Below, in pieces: positions 12,220 to 23,922 of a stretch of DNA of 64,000 nt; the first letter of the stretch is position 1; each line of letters begins with the position of its first letter. The notes beneath the pieces were generated by a model, which saw nothing but the letters and a program-made list of their open reading frames with translations, was not told the origin of the DNA and ran no database searches. Source of the DNA: Smallanthus sonchifolius. Taxonomy: Eukaryota > Streptophyta > Magnoliopsida > Asterales > Asteraceae. The translations under genes and the position numbers were made by a program. The stretch lies in contig CM042035.1 in the NCBI GenBank assembly GCA_023525975.1, positions 37,105,001 through 37,169,000 on the forward strand. Direction: 5' to 3'.

Positions 12220-12636
12220 CGTTAGGACATGTTTTGTAACTGTTGATAAAATTCGGTGTAAGTTCATAGTGTAAGAATCTTTAGGAGCGAACTTCTTAAG
12301 TTCGCCTAAGGAATCCTAGTGCAAGTTCATAGAGAGGCGAACTTAACAAGTTCGCCTAAGCATCTATAGAGGCGAACTTGTTAAGTTCGCCTATAGCAGG
12401 TCTGTGGCTATAAATAGGAGATATCAGTAGACAGAATTATAGTAGAATTGAGAGAGACACGATATCAGGAGGAACTGATTAGAGACAGAATTATTGTAAA
12501 CTGATATTGTGGTGGAAATACGAAGAGTTTATTTACACCGTTGTTGTTGATTGAGTTACACGAGCACATTGATCGTGGATTACGCACATTATCAGCGTGT
12601 CGTACCGCGAGTCTAGAGATCCGTCACGCACCGAAT
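12220..12636 (+). repeat. Cop-2 3' LTR, lacking its last bases
   Basis: Matches the 5' LTR from GTTAGGACATG (first base C instead of T) to CACCGAAT, then stops about 12 bases short: the TAGGGACCTACA terminus is missing. Hairpin cassettes (about 12290-12390) and TATAAATAGG (12409-12418) are present. The following sequence resumes the Gyp-A LTR. No target duplication can be shown because the end is lost. Confidence 0.85.
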
Positions 12637-13334
12637 CCTTAAACCATTCAAAGTAACAAAAACCCGATAAAGATTGAAAATTTAACAAGTATTCATCTAA
12701 TGACCCATGCAATATCAATGTTTTAGCCAAAGATCATGTTTAAGTTCAACAAATCAGAAGAATAAGCATAAACCATGGTTTCAAACAAAGCAATCAAATA
12801 CAAAAATTGAATCTTGTAAACCGGATACGTAAAACTACAAACCCGGGATCCAAAGCTTCAACCTTTACTCTTCAATTGGCTTCCTAAGCTCCAAAATCAC
12901 CAAAAGCATTGTTCCAGACGGCTAGAATACGAACCCCCCCTACCTAATTGCAATCAAATTCTATTTAATTCGAATTTTAGGTTTTTTTCATGGATTTTAG
13001 GTCTCCCGCGTACCGCAAGAGACATTGGCCATCCCCTCGCGTACTGCGAGGGCCAAAACTGTCGAGGCGGTTTATGGAGTTCCTCACGTACCGCGAGAAA
13101 CTGTCTTCTGGTCTTCGCGTACCGCGAAGACTTAAATTCCCATATTTTTTTACTTTTGTTTCTTAGGACTTGTTCTCGTGCTCAGTTCATTTGGATTTTC
13201 ACTTTTTATTCTCACGAGCACCTGTAAACATAACATAAACTCAATTGAAACCAAAAATGACTCAAAATGAACACAAAACAAATTAAAACACACGAAAACA
13301 ATAGGAATAAAGATGTGTGCTTTGCACTTCATCA
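12637..13334 (-). repeat. Gyp-A 5' LTR, second part (U3 side)
   Basis: Continuation of the LTR interrupted by Cop-2, ending TTCATCA on the plus strand. At about 13005-13132 it has four inverted-repeat cassettes around a GTACCG core; the last, 13111-13131, is a perfect 9-bp stem (GTCTTCGCG / CGCGAAGAC) with loop TAC. The other three have one or two mismatches. Together with 5865-7132 the LTR is about 1.97 kb. Confidence 0.65.
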
Positions 13335-13746
13335 ACGGTTTATAAAAAAATGGAGCCGTGAACCTTAGTAGATTCGTGAACCTTACCATGAGCCGTGAAC
13401 CTTCATGAACCGTGAACCCTTAGAGAACCATGAACCCTTTGCTGAACCGTGAACCTTTATGTTAAACCGTGAAACTTTCCTTAGCTGTGAACCTTCATTT
13501 AGCCGTGAACCTTGCCTTATATGCGGCTAAAAATTTTCCGTGCAGGGGCTTGCTATAAATAAATGCTTTAGTTTTAGTTTTGTTATACCTTAAAATTAAA
13601 AGTTTTCAAAACCTTTAAATCTTACTTACACCTAATAGCTTCACTTCTACCCAAAGGTGATGTGATGCATGTGTATACTTATTCAAGCGTAAATAAGCGA
13701 TATAACTTAGTGCTTGTCATGATATTAACTTAGAAAACATGATAAA
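13335..13746. repeat. Tandem CCGTGAACCTT repeats and flank
   Basis: At about 13361-13530 the motif gCCGTGAACCtT is repeated about eight times with variable short spacers. The rest, to 13746, is AT-rich and holds one copy (about 13651-13680) of the TTCACTTCTnCCCAAAGGTGATGTG unit that is found repeatedly at 38262-38530. That shared unit suggests that this is the left flank of the site where Cop-3 inserted. Confidence 0.6.
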
Positions 13747-14276
13747 TGTTGAAGCACTTTCCTGTGACAACACTCTAGATAGAGTCTTAGTTTGTATTTT
13801 CATGTCTGTAATTGTCTTTGTATGTAAGAGTCTTTATGTATTAGTTTATCGAGTTGTATTTACTTTTACATATTGAATGTTGCATTTCTTTCTAAGTGTT
13901 TTGCGCACTTACATGTGCGCAGGAGAATGCTCCTGCGTACTTAGCAAGTACGCAAGAATACCTTTGCGTATTTGTTAAGTACGCAAGAGCAATTTGCCTA
14001 ACGCACTTGTTAAGTGCGCAGGCATCAGGTCAGTTATGAATAGGAAAGGTTGACTGAAGTTAAGTACGTAGTCCTCATAGTAAATACGCAGATTGTAAAC
14101 CAAGTGCTTTTCTCTGTAACCTTCAAGTGTTTATAATACAAAGAAAGTTTAAAGTGTCTTGTCGTGCGGTCTACTTTGTTTAGCTAGACTCTCCACCTAG
14201 TCACGGGCATTCCGCACCCGGTCCGACTAGTGAACCCACTTGCATGTGATGATCCGCCACACCCGAGGGACCTACA
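13747..14276 (+). repeat. Cop-3 outer 5' LTR (LTR-a)
   Basis: A 530-bp LTR, TGTTGAAGCACT to GGACCTACA, matching 37794-38233. It carries hairpin cassettes: 13904-13921, 13935-13953 (GCGTACTT, loop AGC), 13966-13984 and 14001-14019. The TATA box is altered (TATGAATAGG at about 14035-14044) relative to TATAAATAGG in the 3' copy. It is followed by a PBS. Confidence 0.9.
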
Positions 14277-14278
14277 AG

Positions 14279-14291
14279 TGGTATCAGAGCC
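14279..14291 (+). other. Cop-3 primer binding site 1, tRNA-Met type
   Basis: TGGTATCAGAGCC two bases after LTR-a. Confidence 0.9.
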
Positions 14292-16128
14292 TTGGTGTTC
14301 GTTGATTTGTGTTCCAGTTTTGGGTTTTAGGGTTTTTGAGCAGATCTGACTTATAATAGTTCGCTACTTTTTCTTGCAAAAATCCTTAAATCTGAGTTTT
14401 TTATCACTTCATTTGGTGTTTGAAAGGCTAAGGGTTTGTTAGATGATGATTTCTAAGCTTTTGGAAACATCAATTTCTCAGATCCATCACTTTTCGAGCA
14501 TTCTCCTCAAAATCCGTCAAGAACGCTGCTACTTTTTGATAAGTACGCAAATTCAGCTTTTCTGCGTACTTACTAAGTACGCATGGGTTTTGTCCTGCGT
14601 ACTTACTAAGTACGCAAGAGAAGTTGTCCTGCGTACTTGTTAAGTACGCATGAGTATTTGACTCTGCGTACTTAGCATGTACGTATGGGCATTTTGCAAA
14701 CTTATCAAATACGCATGAGCACCCTTTATGTGCGTATTTGCTAAGTACGCATGAATTAGCCTCTGGGATTAAAAAAAAAAAATTAGTGATCATTTGTATG
14801 TGTGTTTCGGCCCATTTTTGAGAAGATAGTAATTTTGGTTTTTCGGGACCAGAATTTGTATATGATGTGGCTTGGCGAAACACGGACGAGATTTTTGTTG
14901 GATGATACCACTTGTCATACATTGTTTAAGGGTCTATACCTGAAAATGTAGGCTACGAGTATCCGGGATACTTATTTGATAGGGTATGAATGTTGAACTA
15001 ATGGGAGCAATTGGGTCATCATCGGCTAAAGGTCTCGTTCTATTTGTGAAGATGTGGCTGCTTTGGGTCTTTCGGAAAAAGAATCATCTTGTTTAGGTAT
15101 TCAAACCTAAATATGTAGGCTACGAGTATCCAGGATACTTCTTTAATAGGGGATGAATACTGGAACAACTTGAACCCAACGATTTGTTGCTTTGGTTCTT
15201 TGCAAAGGAATAAAGAATAAAATACTGGAGTTGGCTAGTTGTGCTTTTTGAGGATTTGAGTGAAGTGATGATGAAGCTGGTCATAGTTTATAGAGAAATG
15301 AGGGGGATAAAATCTAGTATTCATGAGACATTAAAGAGGTGGTGGAAAAGCCGTTGGTACTTCCTATATATATACCTCTTTGACGTAACATGGATCTCAA
15401 CCGTGATTTCTCGTGTAAACTATATTTTTCGTGTTTGATTCTATCGTGTGTCTTCAAGATGAAGCTGGATATTCGTTGGATTATTAGTTGAAGATGGAAC
15501 CTTTTATCATTGGCCGATGGGATAGGAAACATACCCTTGTTTCTGGTCTAGTCAGATGGAGCTTAAACTGAAAGGGGATATTGGAAATGAACATCTTCGG
15601 GAATTTGGTTGACTCGTGAAGATACAGGATAGAGTTGGACACATCTGGTTGAAGACTTAAGTTTATCTTACTGGAATTCTTATGGGAGCTGATTAGTTTG
15701 ATGCAGGTTATTGGAAACTCAAACTCTCTATCATATGCCAGCTGATTTGGAGTTGTCTTAGTCTACTATTGTTACCTGTTTAGGAAGACATTGTTAGACT
15801 CAGAGTCCTAAGTCAGGGTGGAGGTTGCTACTGCTGAGAGGATGAACTACAATGAGTTGTGTTGGGTTAGTTGGTTCTTATTGAAGCACTTGGTTTGGTC
15901 TACAATGAAAGCTACAGTTATGAGGGAGTCGGGTTTGTCATCACTCGGCAACTGAAGACTGAAGTTTGAAGATTTGAAGATCTCAAGTGGAATGCCAGAA
16001 GATCAAGTCTCGCCAGAAGACACGTGATGTCATTAGTTTAAAGGGAGTCTGTTAGGACATTCTTTGTAAACTGATGATTATCAGTGTTAGTGATAGATAG
16101 AATTTGATGCTATAGTTAAGAGGGAGTT
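14292..16128 (+). other. Cop-3 stub between LTR-a and LTR-b, non-coding
   Basis: Leader with a dense run of GCGTACTT/AAGTACGC cassettes at about 14540-14755, then about 1.3 kb with no credible gene. Two diverged copies of a block of about 55 bp containing TGTAGGCTACGAGTATCC lie at about 14936-14995 and 15103-15160. Near the end are two polypurine tracts (16041-16048 and about 16117-16128). The first is followed by GTTAGGACATTC, resembling the start of the Cop-2 LTR. All of gag-pol is missing from this stub. Confidence 0.65.
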
Positions 16129-16663
16129 TGTAGAAGCATGTTTTGTAACTATAGATTAAATTCTATGTATCGGTGTACGTGGCTAGTACGTAGGAGGGTG
16201 TTCCTGAGTACTTAGCCCGCACACCAGTTTAGTCTTGCATACTTAGTAAGTACGCAAGGCTTTTGCCTTGCGTACTTGTCAAGTACGCATGACTAAACCA
16301 TGCGTACGTAGTAAGTACGCAAGGCTTTTGCCTTGCGTACTTGTCAAGTACGCAGGTAGTGTTCTTTCACCTATAAATAGAAGACTTGTCTTCATTTGTA
16401 GGTGGAACTTCTGGAACTAGGGTTAGAGGTGTCCGGGTCGGGAAGAGCTCTCCTGGCCCCTGGACCGTGAGCTTAGATAAGAGATGTGTGCTCCTTCGGT
16501 ATGTAGTCTGTAATACGGGATGACTTCTATGTTATGGATTACGTGTCATTTCATTGTCTTTTGTCTTTGTTCGTGTTTTCTCTGTCTCGTTTCTTGGTTC
16601 CCACACAAATCACATAACAGATCGTGTTATTTCCGCTGCGCGACGAGGCTCCCGGGACCTACA
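16129..16663 (+). repeat. Second, unlike LTR inside Cop-3 (LTR-b)
   Basis: A 535-bp LTR, TGTAGAAGCATG to GGACCTACA, preceded by a polypurine tract and followed by a PBS. Only its palindromes, TATA region and terminus resemble LTR-a. Four cassettes at about 16237-16355 (such as GCGTACTT, loop GTC) precede TATAAATAG at 16372-16380. It sits in front of the Cop-3 gag and is probably the true 5' LTR of that coding region. Confidence 0.85.
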
Positions 16664-16665
16664 AG

Positions 16666-16678
16666 TGGTATCAGAGCT
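16666..16678 (+). other. Cop-3 primer binding site 2, tRNA-Met type
   Basis: TGGTATCAGAGCT two bases after LTR-b. Confidence 0.9.
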
Positions 16679-17240
16679 CTTGCTCCTGATTTCGAGTGTT
16701 GTGAGTGAGTTTGGAGAGTTTTTACAAGCAAAAAGAGGTATTTTTGTTGATTTTTGTGATAAAATAGGGGTAGCTCTTGAGCACTATTTTAGAAGCAAAA
16801 ATCACTCACAAAACTGATTTTTGTTTTGTATTTGAGTGATTTGAGCATCAAAGGTTGGTTAGAAACACGTTTCTGACCCTTTGGCTCATTTGCATTGATC
16901 ATTAGACGAATTTTTACCATCTCCAGCGAGTTTCAGGTGACCGGAAAAGTTTGGTGAAAGTTACTGAAAAGGTATCCTGCGTACTTATCATTTCTGGCAA
17001 AAAGTACAGTTTTGTGCGTACTTACTAAATACGTAAGACTTATCTCCTGCGTACTTATAAGTGCGCAAGATTGAACTTGTGCGAACTTAAGTTATATCCT
17101 GTGTACTTACATTTACTCCTGCGTACTTACAAGTACGCAAGAGGAAATCTAAATACGCAAGACTATTTCTCAAGTGCGCAAGGCCAAAACCAAGTGCGCA
17201 ACTGTGTCTGACTTTTCTGAAATTTGACTAAGTGTTCACT
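16679..17240 (+). other. Cop-3 gag leader with hairpin cassettes
   Basis: Untranslated leader; about 16975-17205 holds repeated, partly decayed GCGTACTT and AAGTACGC half-sites (for example the pair at about 17120-17142). No ORF. Confidence 0.65.
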
Positions 17241-20200
17241 ATGTCGAATCTTCAGAATCTTGGAAACCTGCTGAATTATGATAATGAGATCGGTACACCA
17301 CAGAAACCACCAAAGTTGCTGAACGTGAACGACTGATTTAATTGGAAAGCACGTTTCGAGGACTACATTTCTTATACCGACTCATCACTATGGATACCAA
17401 TCCTTGATGGATATAAGCATCCCACACACATCTATCTTGATGAAACCATGCCCAAACCTATCTCTAAGCTTTCTGACGAAGAAAAGAAAGCTTATGATCG
17501 TGAAAATAAGGCACCTGGTTCGATCACTATGGCATTAAATCGGGAATTGTTCCACAGTTTCCGAGGGTATGACAATTCTAAGGATCTCTGGAAAGCTTTA
17601 CAGAAGAGATTCGAAGGAAATAGTGACATCAAGAAGAGTAAGCGGGATCTTCTCAGGAAGCAGTATAAGTGCTTCAGATTATTTGAGAACGAATCTTTAG
17701 ATGACCTCATCTCTAGGTTCTATCATTTACAGACTGAGTTGAAGGCTTTTGAACTCAGGTATCCGGATGAAGAGATGGTGGAAAAGTTTTTGGATGCTTT
17801 ACCACCCAAATTTGAGATGTACACAACCCTGATGAGGGAAAATCCTAAATTCTATGAGCTGACAGTTGAAGAGGTAATAGGAATGGTTCAAGCTCATGAC
17901 ATGAACCTAAGAAGAAAGGAGAGCTCTGGAAGACCCCAGATACAAGACCCTTCTATGTATCATGGGACGACTTCTACATCCAAGTCATCGGGCTATGGAA
18001 TTGCCCTCTTCACTGGAAATCCTACTGAAGAAGACCACTCAGCTGGGTGTGGTGGTCATGCTTGCTATGCTTCAGGATCAGGGTTGGGGTCTCATCATCA
18101 AAATACCTCAAGAAATCCTCCTGCTACGTCTTCAGCTAACAACTCAGCTATAGCCAGAATAGCTGAAGATCATGTAGCACTATTCTTATCTTGCATGCTT
18201 GCATATGAAAATTTCATAGGTGGCAAGCTTACTGATCCAGAGACGATTGAAGAAGATTTTAATCAAGTGGATCCTGATGACATGGAGGACATGGATATTC
18301 AATGGAATATGGCCATGCTATTGAGGAGAGACAAACGTTTCCTAAACAGAACAGGAAGAAAGTTTATTGGTGGGCATCCTAATGCCAAGGTCGGGTTTGA
18401 CATATCCAAGGCCAAATGCTACAAGTGTCTGAACTATGGACACTTTGCTCGTGAGTGTCAGAAAGATAGAGCACCTGCCTCTGGTTTTACCCGACCCAGC
18501 CAAAGAAACAGCCATGGCCACAACAATCCAAACCACCACAATCAAAGCCAAAGTGGAACGTCCAATGCACTGGTAGCACAACAGGACGACATCTTTGACT
18601 GGGGTGTTCATCTTGAGGATGCCATCATCGCAAAAACCCATGTTGGTCTCATGGCTGAGATCATGGAGATGATGGAAGCAGAGAAAAGGGAAGCTTCTAT
18701 GGCTGACCTAGAAGAATCTAGAACTGCTGCTACAGAGGAGGTGAAGGAAGCTGAAGAAATGGAAGCTCCTGTAGCTTATGAAGAGGAATCGACCACTGCT
18801 GTTGCTCTCATGGCCATTGGAGAAGCAACAAGTTCATCGTTGGAGGTAGATTCTAACCCTTTCTCTGTTATTTCATGTTCTAAATGTCTAGGGCTAAAAC
18901 TTGAAAATTCTAGGCTCCAAGACAAAAATCGAACCCCTAAGTTTGGCAGCTCTAAACTATAAAGAAAATGAAAAACATTTTAAAGATTCTATTGAAACGT
19001 TAAAAAAAGGAAAAATCTGAATATTCTTTAAAAATAAGTGATCAACAGCTTCATTTAGATGTTGCATATAGGGGGTTAGAAAAACGGAACAATGAAATCA
19101 ACAAACTGCAAAATGAGATCTTGCAGTTAAAATGCACTAATGAGAAGTTGAAAAACTCTCGCTTTGTGGTGGAACACTACGAGTCTGTGGTGAGACAACT
19201 TAATGGGTTAGGTTTGGGTACTAATGCCATTCCTCCACCAGTGAGCGGGAAGTTTGTCAATAGCTTAATAGACATTGATCTCACTTGTCTAGATGAGTCC
19301 TCTGATAAGGATGATTCCCCTAAAAAGGATGAATCCTCAAGTAAGGCTAACTCCACATCTAGTGAGGAGTTTGTTACTGCATCTGAAGACGGGTCGGTTA
19401 ACTCTTGCCCTGAAGGAGTAGTATCTGAGGAGTTGTTGACTGAACAAAAGGTAAAGAAAAACGTTATCACTAATGGTGATAATTGCATTTTAACTGAACC
19501 CGATATTATTGAAACAAATGATAATCTAAAGGTAATGCTTTATGGGGGGGGTATAAAGGTCTTAACCAAGCAAAGAAATAAGCTTTTTCAGCTCATTATG
19601 GGCTTGGGTATAAAGAAAATTTGGAAAAATATTATACTCCCAAACACCAAACTGGTAAGGTTCAGACTAATGTTCATAAACCAACTCCTCCTTCTCATAA
19701 TGCTGAGTTATCTAAGGCTCGATCTAATGAGCCTTACAAGAGAACTTATGTAGACAAGAGGAACTGTTTTCACTGTGGCTTGGTTGGTCACATTTTTGTG
19801 AACTGTCTTTCTAAGAACCAAGGGAAACGGCCTGTTGTTTCACAACCAGCTGTTATCCCCAGGTCGCCACCAGTGAAACCATCTCCCAAACATCCATAGA
19901 AAAATGTGGTGAAACCACCAGTCAAACCGATGGTAAAGCCTAAGATCATATCTGAAGCTAAACCATCTGTTCCAAGAAAGGTAACGCAACCTGCTGTACC
20001 TCGTGTATCTACCTCTGGTAGTACACGTACTGGTGAGAAACCTGTGGCAAGACTCTCTAAGCCACAGAGGAGGAGACGGAACAAGAGGTTGAGAAAGCTT
20101 GAACAGCTGACTTTAGTTCAATCAGGTGAAGCTTCCACAAGTTCACCTGCTGTAATTGAACCAAAGTCTCCTGTTCCGGTTAAGAAACAGAAGAGATCCT

Positions 20201-20361
20201 GGACTGCCAATTCCAAAACTTCTCAATCTCCTAGTTCTATTTCTTCTAAAGATTCATCAATTTTGAACAGTCATCATGACTGTGAGTTAAAGGAAGTAGT
20301 TTATTTTGAAAAGGATGGACGACCCAAGACCACAATGGCTTGGGTCTCCAAATCTAACTAA
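17241..20361 (+). pseudogene. Cop-3 gag, decayed
   Basis: Copia Gag beginning MSNLQNLGN at 17241; the same YDNEIGT opening occurs in Cop-2. A TGA stop lies at 17334-17336. The UBN2-type domain (about 17440-17900; FRGYDNSKDLWKAL) is complete, followed by zinc knuckle 1 (CYKCLNYGHFAREC, about 18418-18459). Frameshifts near 18940-18960 and 19005 interrupt a coiled-coil region (about 18960-19200), and another lies in a G run at about 19541-19550. A second zinc knuckle (CFHCGLVGHIFVNC) is at about 19768-19809, with a stop at 19898-19900, then a basic PQRRRRNKR block and the end MAWVSKSN. Two zinc knuckles and a gag of about 1000 residues are large for Copia. Confidence 0.9.
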
Positions 20362-20376
20362 TTCTTTTTGTGACTC

Positions 20377-20800
20377 GTGCAGGGACGTCCGAAGGGTACT
20401 ATCTCTAACCGCTGGTATGTAGATAGTGGATGTTCCAGGAACATGACAGGAAACATGGCCCTGCTTCAAGATGTTAAACCATTCAGAGGCGGCTATGTGA
20501 CCTTTTCCGGAGAAAAAAGGCGGCAGCAACACGTGTCAAGGCGTGGTTTCGAACGGTTGTGTCAGTTTTGACAATGTCAACTTCTGTGAGCAGCTGAAGC
20601 ATAACCTGTTGAGTGTCTCCCAAATGTGTGACAAGGAGTACTCGATGATGTTTGACAAGTCAGAATGCCTGATTCTCAAACCTGGTTTTGAAGTTCTGGA
20701 AGATTGGATCCTGATGAGAGCGCCAAGAACAAACGACACCTATCAGATCGATATGAGCGTGGCGACAACCACTTCATCAGTTCCTACCTGTTTGCTTTCT
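20377..20800 (+). pseudogene. Cop-3 protease region
   Basis: Aspartic protease that would release Gag and Pol proteins. The active site WYVDSGCSRNMTGN is visible, with DSG at 20422-20430. A frameshift in an A run near 20512-20519 separates it from the downstream frame, which continues SNGCVSFDNVNF into the integrase. Pol is separated from gag by a stop and by a short stretch ending TGCAG that looks like a splice acceptor. Confidence 0.85.
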
Positions 20801-22201
20801 AAAGCGATAGAGCTCGACTCCATCTTGTGGCATAGGAAACTCGGACATATTTTGTATCTTAAAATGAATCATCTTGTCAGAAACGGTTTGGTAACCGGGG
20901 TTCCTAAGCTGAGGTTTACCGTTGCAGATGACTGTATGCCTTGTAAAAAGGGCAAACAGCAATGGAAGTCTCACAAGCCCAAGCTCCAAAACTCTATTGA
21001 TACCCCTTTGGAGCTATTACACATGGATCTGTTTGGCCCCATAAGTATCAGGAGTATTGGAGGTAAGTCGTTCTGTCTAGTAGTAACTGATGATTTCTCA
21101 CGTTTTTCTTGGGTGCATTTCTTAGGTACTAAAGATGAGACTGCTGATATTCTTCAATACTTGATCCTGAGCTTGGAATCTCTTTGCAAGCTGAAAGTTA
21201 GAAGAATTAGGAGGGACAACGGAACTGAGTTCAAGAATAATTTGATGCAGCTTTTCTGTCTCAAGAAAGGGATCCGTCATGAATTCAGCGCGCCGTACAC
21301 GCCTCGGCAGAATGGAGTTGCTGAATGGAAGAACAGAACACTGATTGAGACTGCAAGGACTATGCTGTCGGATGCAAAGCTTCCTGTCAGTTTCTTGGCA
21401 GAAGCCGTTAATACAGCTTGTCACGTCTTAAACAGAGTTCTGGTTGTGAAGAGGCACAACAAGACTTGTTACGAGTTGATCAATAATAGACTTCCCAATC
21501 TTGATTACCTAGTTCCTTTCGGTAGTCCTTGTTCCTTGTTTGCTACAGTACAAAGATCGCCAGTCTAAGTTTCACGCAAAAGCGGTGGAAGGCATCTTCT
21601 TAGGATACGTTGCCAACTCGCCTTGCAAGAGAGTGTACAACATAGGAACTCGTACTGTCGAGGAATGGTTTGAAGTGGATTGTAGTAAACACAACATTCC
21701 ACCCGAACCAACAGGTCCAGCTTAGGGTTTTGATTATGATGCGCTATTCAAGTCATTCAATCTTCCTGATCTATCTGCAGTTGACGCCGCAAATGTTTGG
21801 GTGGCGGTGATGACTCCAGCTTCTCTACTCGTGCTACTGTACCAATTATAACTCCTGATTCCAATGTTGCATCTGCATCTGGAACTCATGACAGTGATGA
21901 CAGTGAAGATGTTCTTGTTGTTGGAGATGACGCTCAAGCCAATCCTAACACAACTGTAGGAAATGAAGCTCCAGCTGATCCAATTAACATTGAATCTTCT
22001 TCCTCTGGAACACAGGAAATGGGGGAGTTAAGCATGAATTTAGATCCAGAAATTCAGGAACCGATTGTACCGGAGACGAGAGTGCATAGGAATCATCCAA
22101 TCTACAACATTATTGGTGATCCTTATGCCGGTGTTCAGACTCGTCATCGAACCATCACTGAGAACACCAGTCTTTACACATAGATATTTGACACTGGTGT
22201 C
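20801..22201 (+). pseudogene. Cop-3 integrase, catalytic triad present, frame broken
   Basis: Copia integrase that would insert the cDNA into chromatin. The HHCC zinc region starts LWHRKLGH near 20826 and ends CMPCKKGK near 20935. The catalytic triad is D at 21026, D at 21215 and E at 21323, with 35 residues between the last two. The residue after the catalytic E is W where the Copia family usually has a basic residue. A frameshift near 21535-21545 moves the reading into FHAKAVEGIFLGYVANSP; a TAG follows at 21723-21725 and another frame change near 21790. The remainder to about 22180 is the acidic linker before RT. Confidence 0.9.
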
Positions 22202-23266
22202 ATGGAAACATGTCTGCATGCTGCATTCGTGTCCCAGTTAGAGCCGAAGAATGTGAAGGAGGCTCTCACTGACAACTGTTGGATTGAGGCGATGCAAGAT
22301 GAACTGTCTCAATTCCAAAAGTTGCACGTGTGGGATTTGGTTGACTTGCCAAAGGGCTTTCAACCAATTGGAACCAGATGGGTGTTCAAATGCAAGACGG
22401 ATGATCGTCATGTTGTTGTGAAGAACAAAGCAAGATTGGTTGTTCAGAGTTTTTATTAGCAAGAGGGCTTGGATTACACGGAAGTATATGCCCCAGTTGC
22501 TAGAATTGAGGCCATTCGACTATTCTTGGCTTATGCCACATATGTCGGCTTTAAGGTCTATCAACTTGATGTGAAGAGTGCTTTTCTTTATGGTAAAGTT
22601 CATGAAGAGGTCTATGTCACTCAACCTCCCGGTTTTGAAGATCCGCATAATATTAATAAAGTGTAAAAGCTCGACAAAGCACTTTATGGTCTTCATCAAG
22701 CACCGCGGGCATGGTATGAGACTTTATCTAAGCATTTACTATCTTATGGTTTCGACCGTGGACAAATTGACTCGACCCTCTTCATTAGGAAAGCAGGAGG
22801 TGACATTCTTCTTGTAAAAGTATACGTCGACGGCATTATCTTTGGATCTACCAGTGAAGGGATGTTTAGGGAATTCGAGCAAGTGATGAAGTCCAAATTT
22901 GAAATGAGTAATATGAGTGAATTGTCGTTCTTCCTGGGTCTGCAAGTCAGTCAAAGAGAGGATGGCATTTATCTACATCAAACTAAGTATGTGAAGGACA
23001 TCTTGTCAAAATACAAGATGAATGATAGCAGTACTTATGGCACACCTATCCCAGTCAATCATGGTTTGCATCCTGACAAAGATGGAAAGGATGTAGATAG
23101 CAGATTGTATCATGGGATGATCGGATCACTTATGTATCTCACAGCCTCAAGACCTGATATAATGTTTCCTATGTGCTTGTGCTCAAGGTTTCAGTCTCAA
23201 CCGAAGGAGTCACATATGATAGTCGTGAAGAGAATTTTCAGATACCTGAAAAGAAACCCCGATTAG
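22202..23266 (+). pseudogene. Cop-3 reverse transcriptase, catalytic Asp lost
   Basis: Copia RT: begins near 22226 (LEPKNVKEAL), with TRWVFKCK, VYAPVARIEAIR, QLDVKSAFLYG and LDKALYGLHQAPRAW all recognisable. Stops at 22457-22459, 22664-22666 and 23264-23266 break it. The active-site box reads YVDG (22823-22834): the second catalytic Asp of the family's YVDD is Gly, so even a read-through product should be inactive. The thumb region follows (FEMSNMSELSFFLGLQVSQ, about 22898). Confidence 0.92.
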
Positions 23267-23766
23267 GTCTTTGGTACTCTAAGCAGCAGCCATTCGACTT
23301 CAAAGCCTACACTGATTCAGATTATGGCGGTTGTAACCTGGACAGAAAGTCAACTTCTGGTGGATGTCAATTCTTAGGAGACAGACTGGTCTCCTAGCAG
23401 TGTAAGAAGCAGTCAACGGTTTCTGTCTCAACTTGTGAAGCAGAAAACATTGCTGCAGCGAGCGGTTGTTCTCAGATACTGTGGATTCAACAGCAGTTGA
23501 GAGACTACGACTTAAACTTCACTGGAACTCCTCTATTCATTGACAACAATGCCACAATGTCCATCACAAATAACCCGGTGAAACATTCCAAAACTAAACA
23601 TATAGAGATTCGCCATCATTTCATCCGTGACTGTGCTGAAAAGCATTTAATTGAACTTGTAAAAGTTCACACGGATGACAATCTTGCTGACCTTTTCACA
23701 AAGGCATTTGATCGATCCTGTTTTGCGTATCTTGTTAACTTGATAGGAATATTCAATCCTGAGTGA
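23267..23766 (+). pseudogene. Cop-3 RNase H
   Basis: RNase H that would degrade the RNA strand during cDNA synthesis. Recognisable parts are AYTDSDYGGCNLDRKSTSGG (first catalytic Asp region, about 23308), a TAG at 23395-23397 where the family has Trp, CEAENIAAA and the terminal ADLFTKAFD block. It ends FNPE plus stop at 23766, the same terminus kept in Cop-2. Confidence 0.9.
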
Positions 23767-23917
23767 AAATTAATTTTTCTTAATTCAATTCAATTCATGG
23801 AAGTTAAACTTTATTTCTTTTAAATTTTATGTATAGTTCCTTTAAGTTTCAAAATATTTTATAAAAACAAAAATAGAAAATGGAGAAAATTTCAAAGTTA
23901 ACTTGAGATAAGAGGAA
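23767..23917 (+). other. Cop-3 post-pol non-coding region, left part
   Basis: AT-rich untranslated sequence after pol, interrupted by Chr-1 at 23918-23922 and resuming at 32481. No coding potential. Confidence 0.6.
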
Positions 23918-23922
23918 ATGAT

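Noticed and set aside
13904..14021. Short palindromic repeats with spacers, superficially CRISPR-like
   Set aside because: Repeats are imperfect, spacers are 5-25 bases and also repetitive, no cas genes, and they lie in LTRs of a plant genome.
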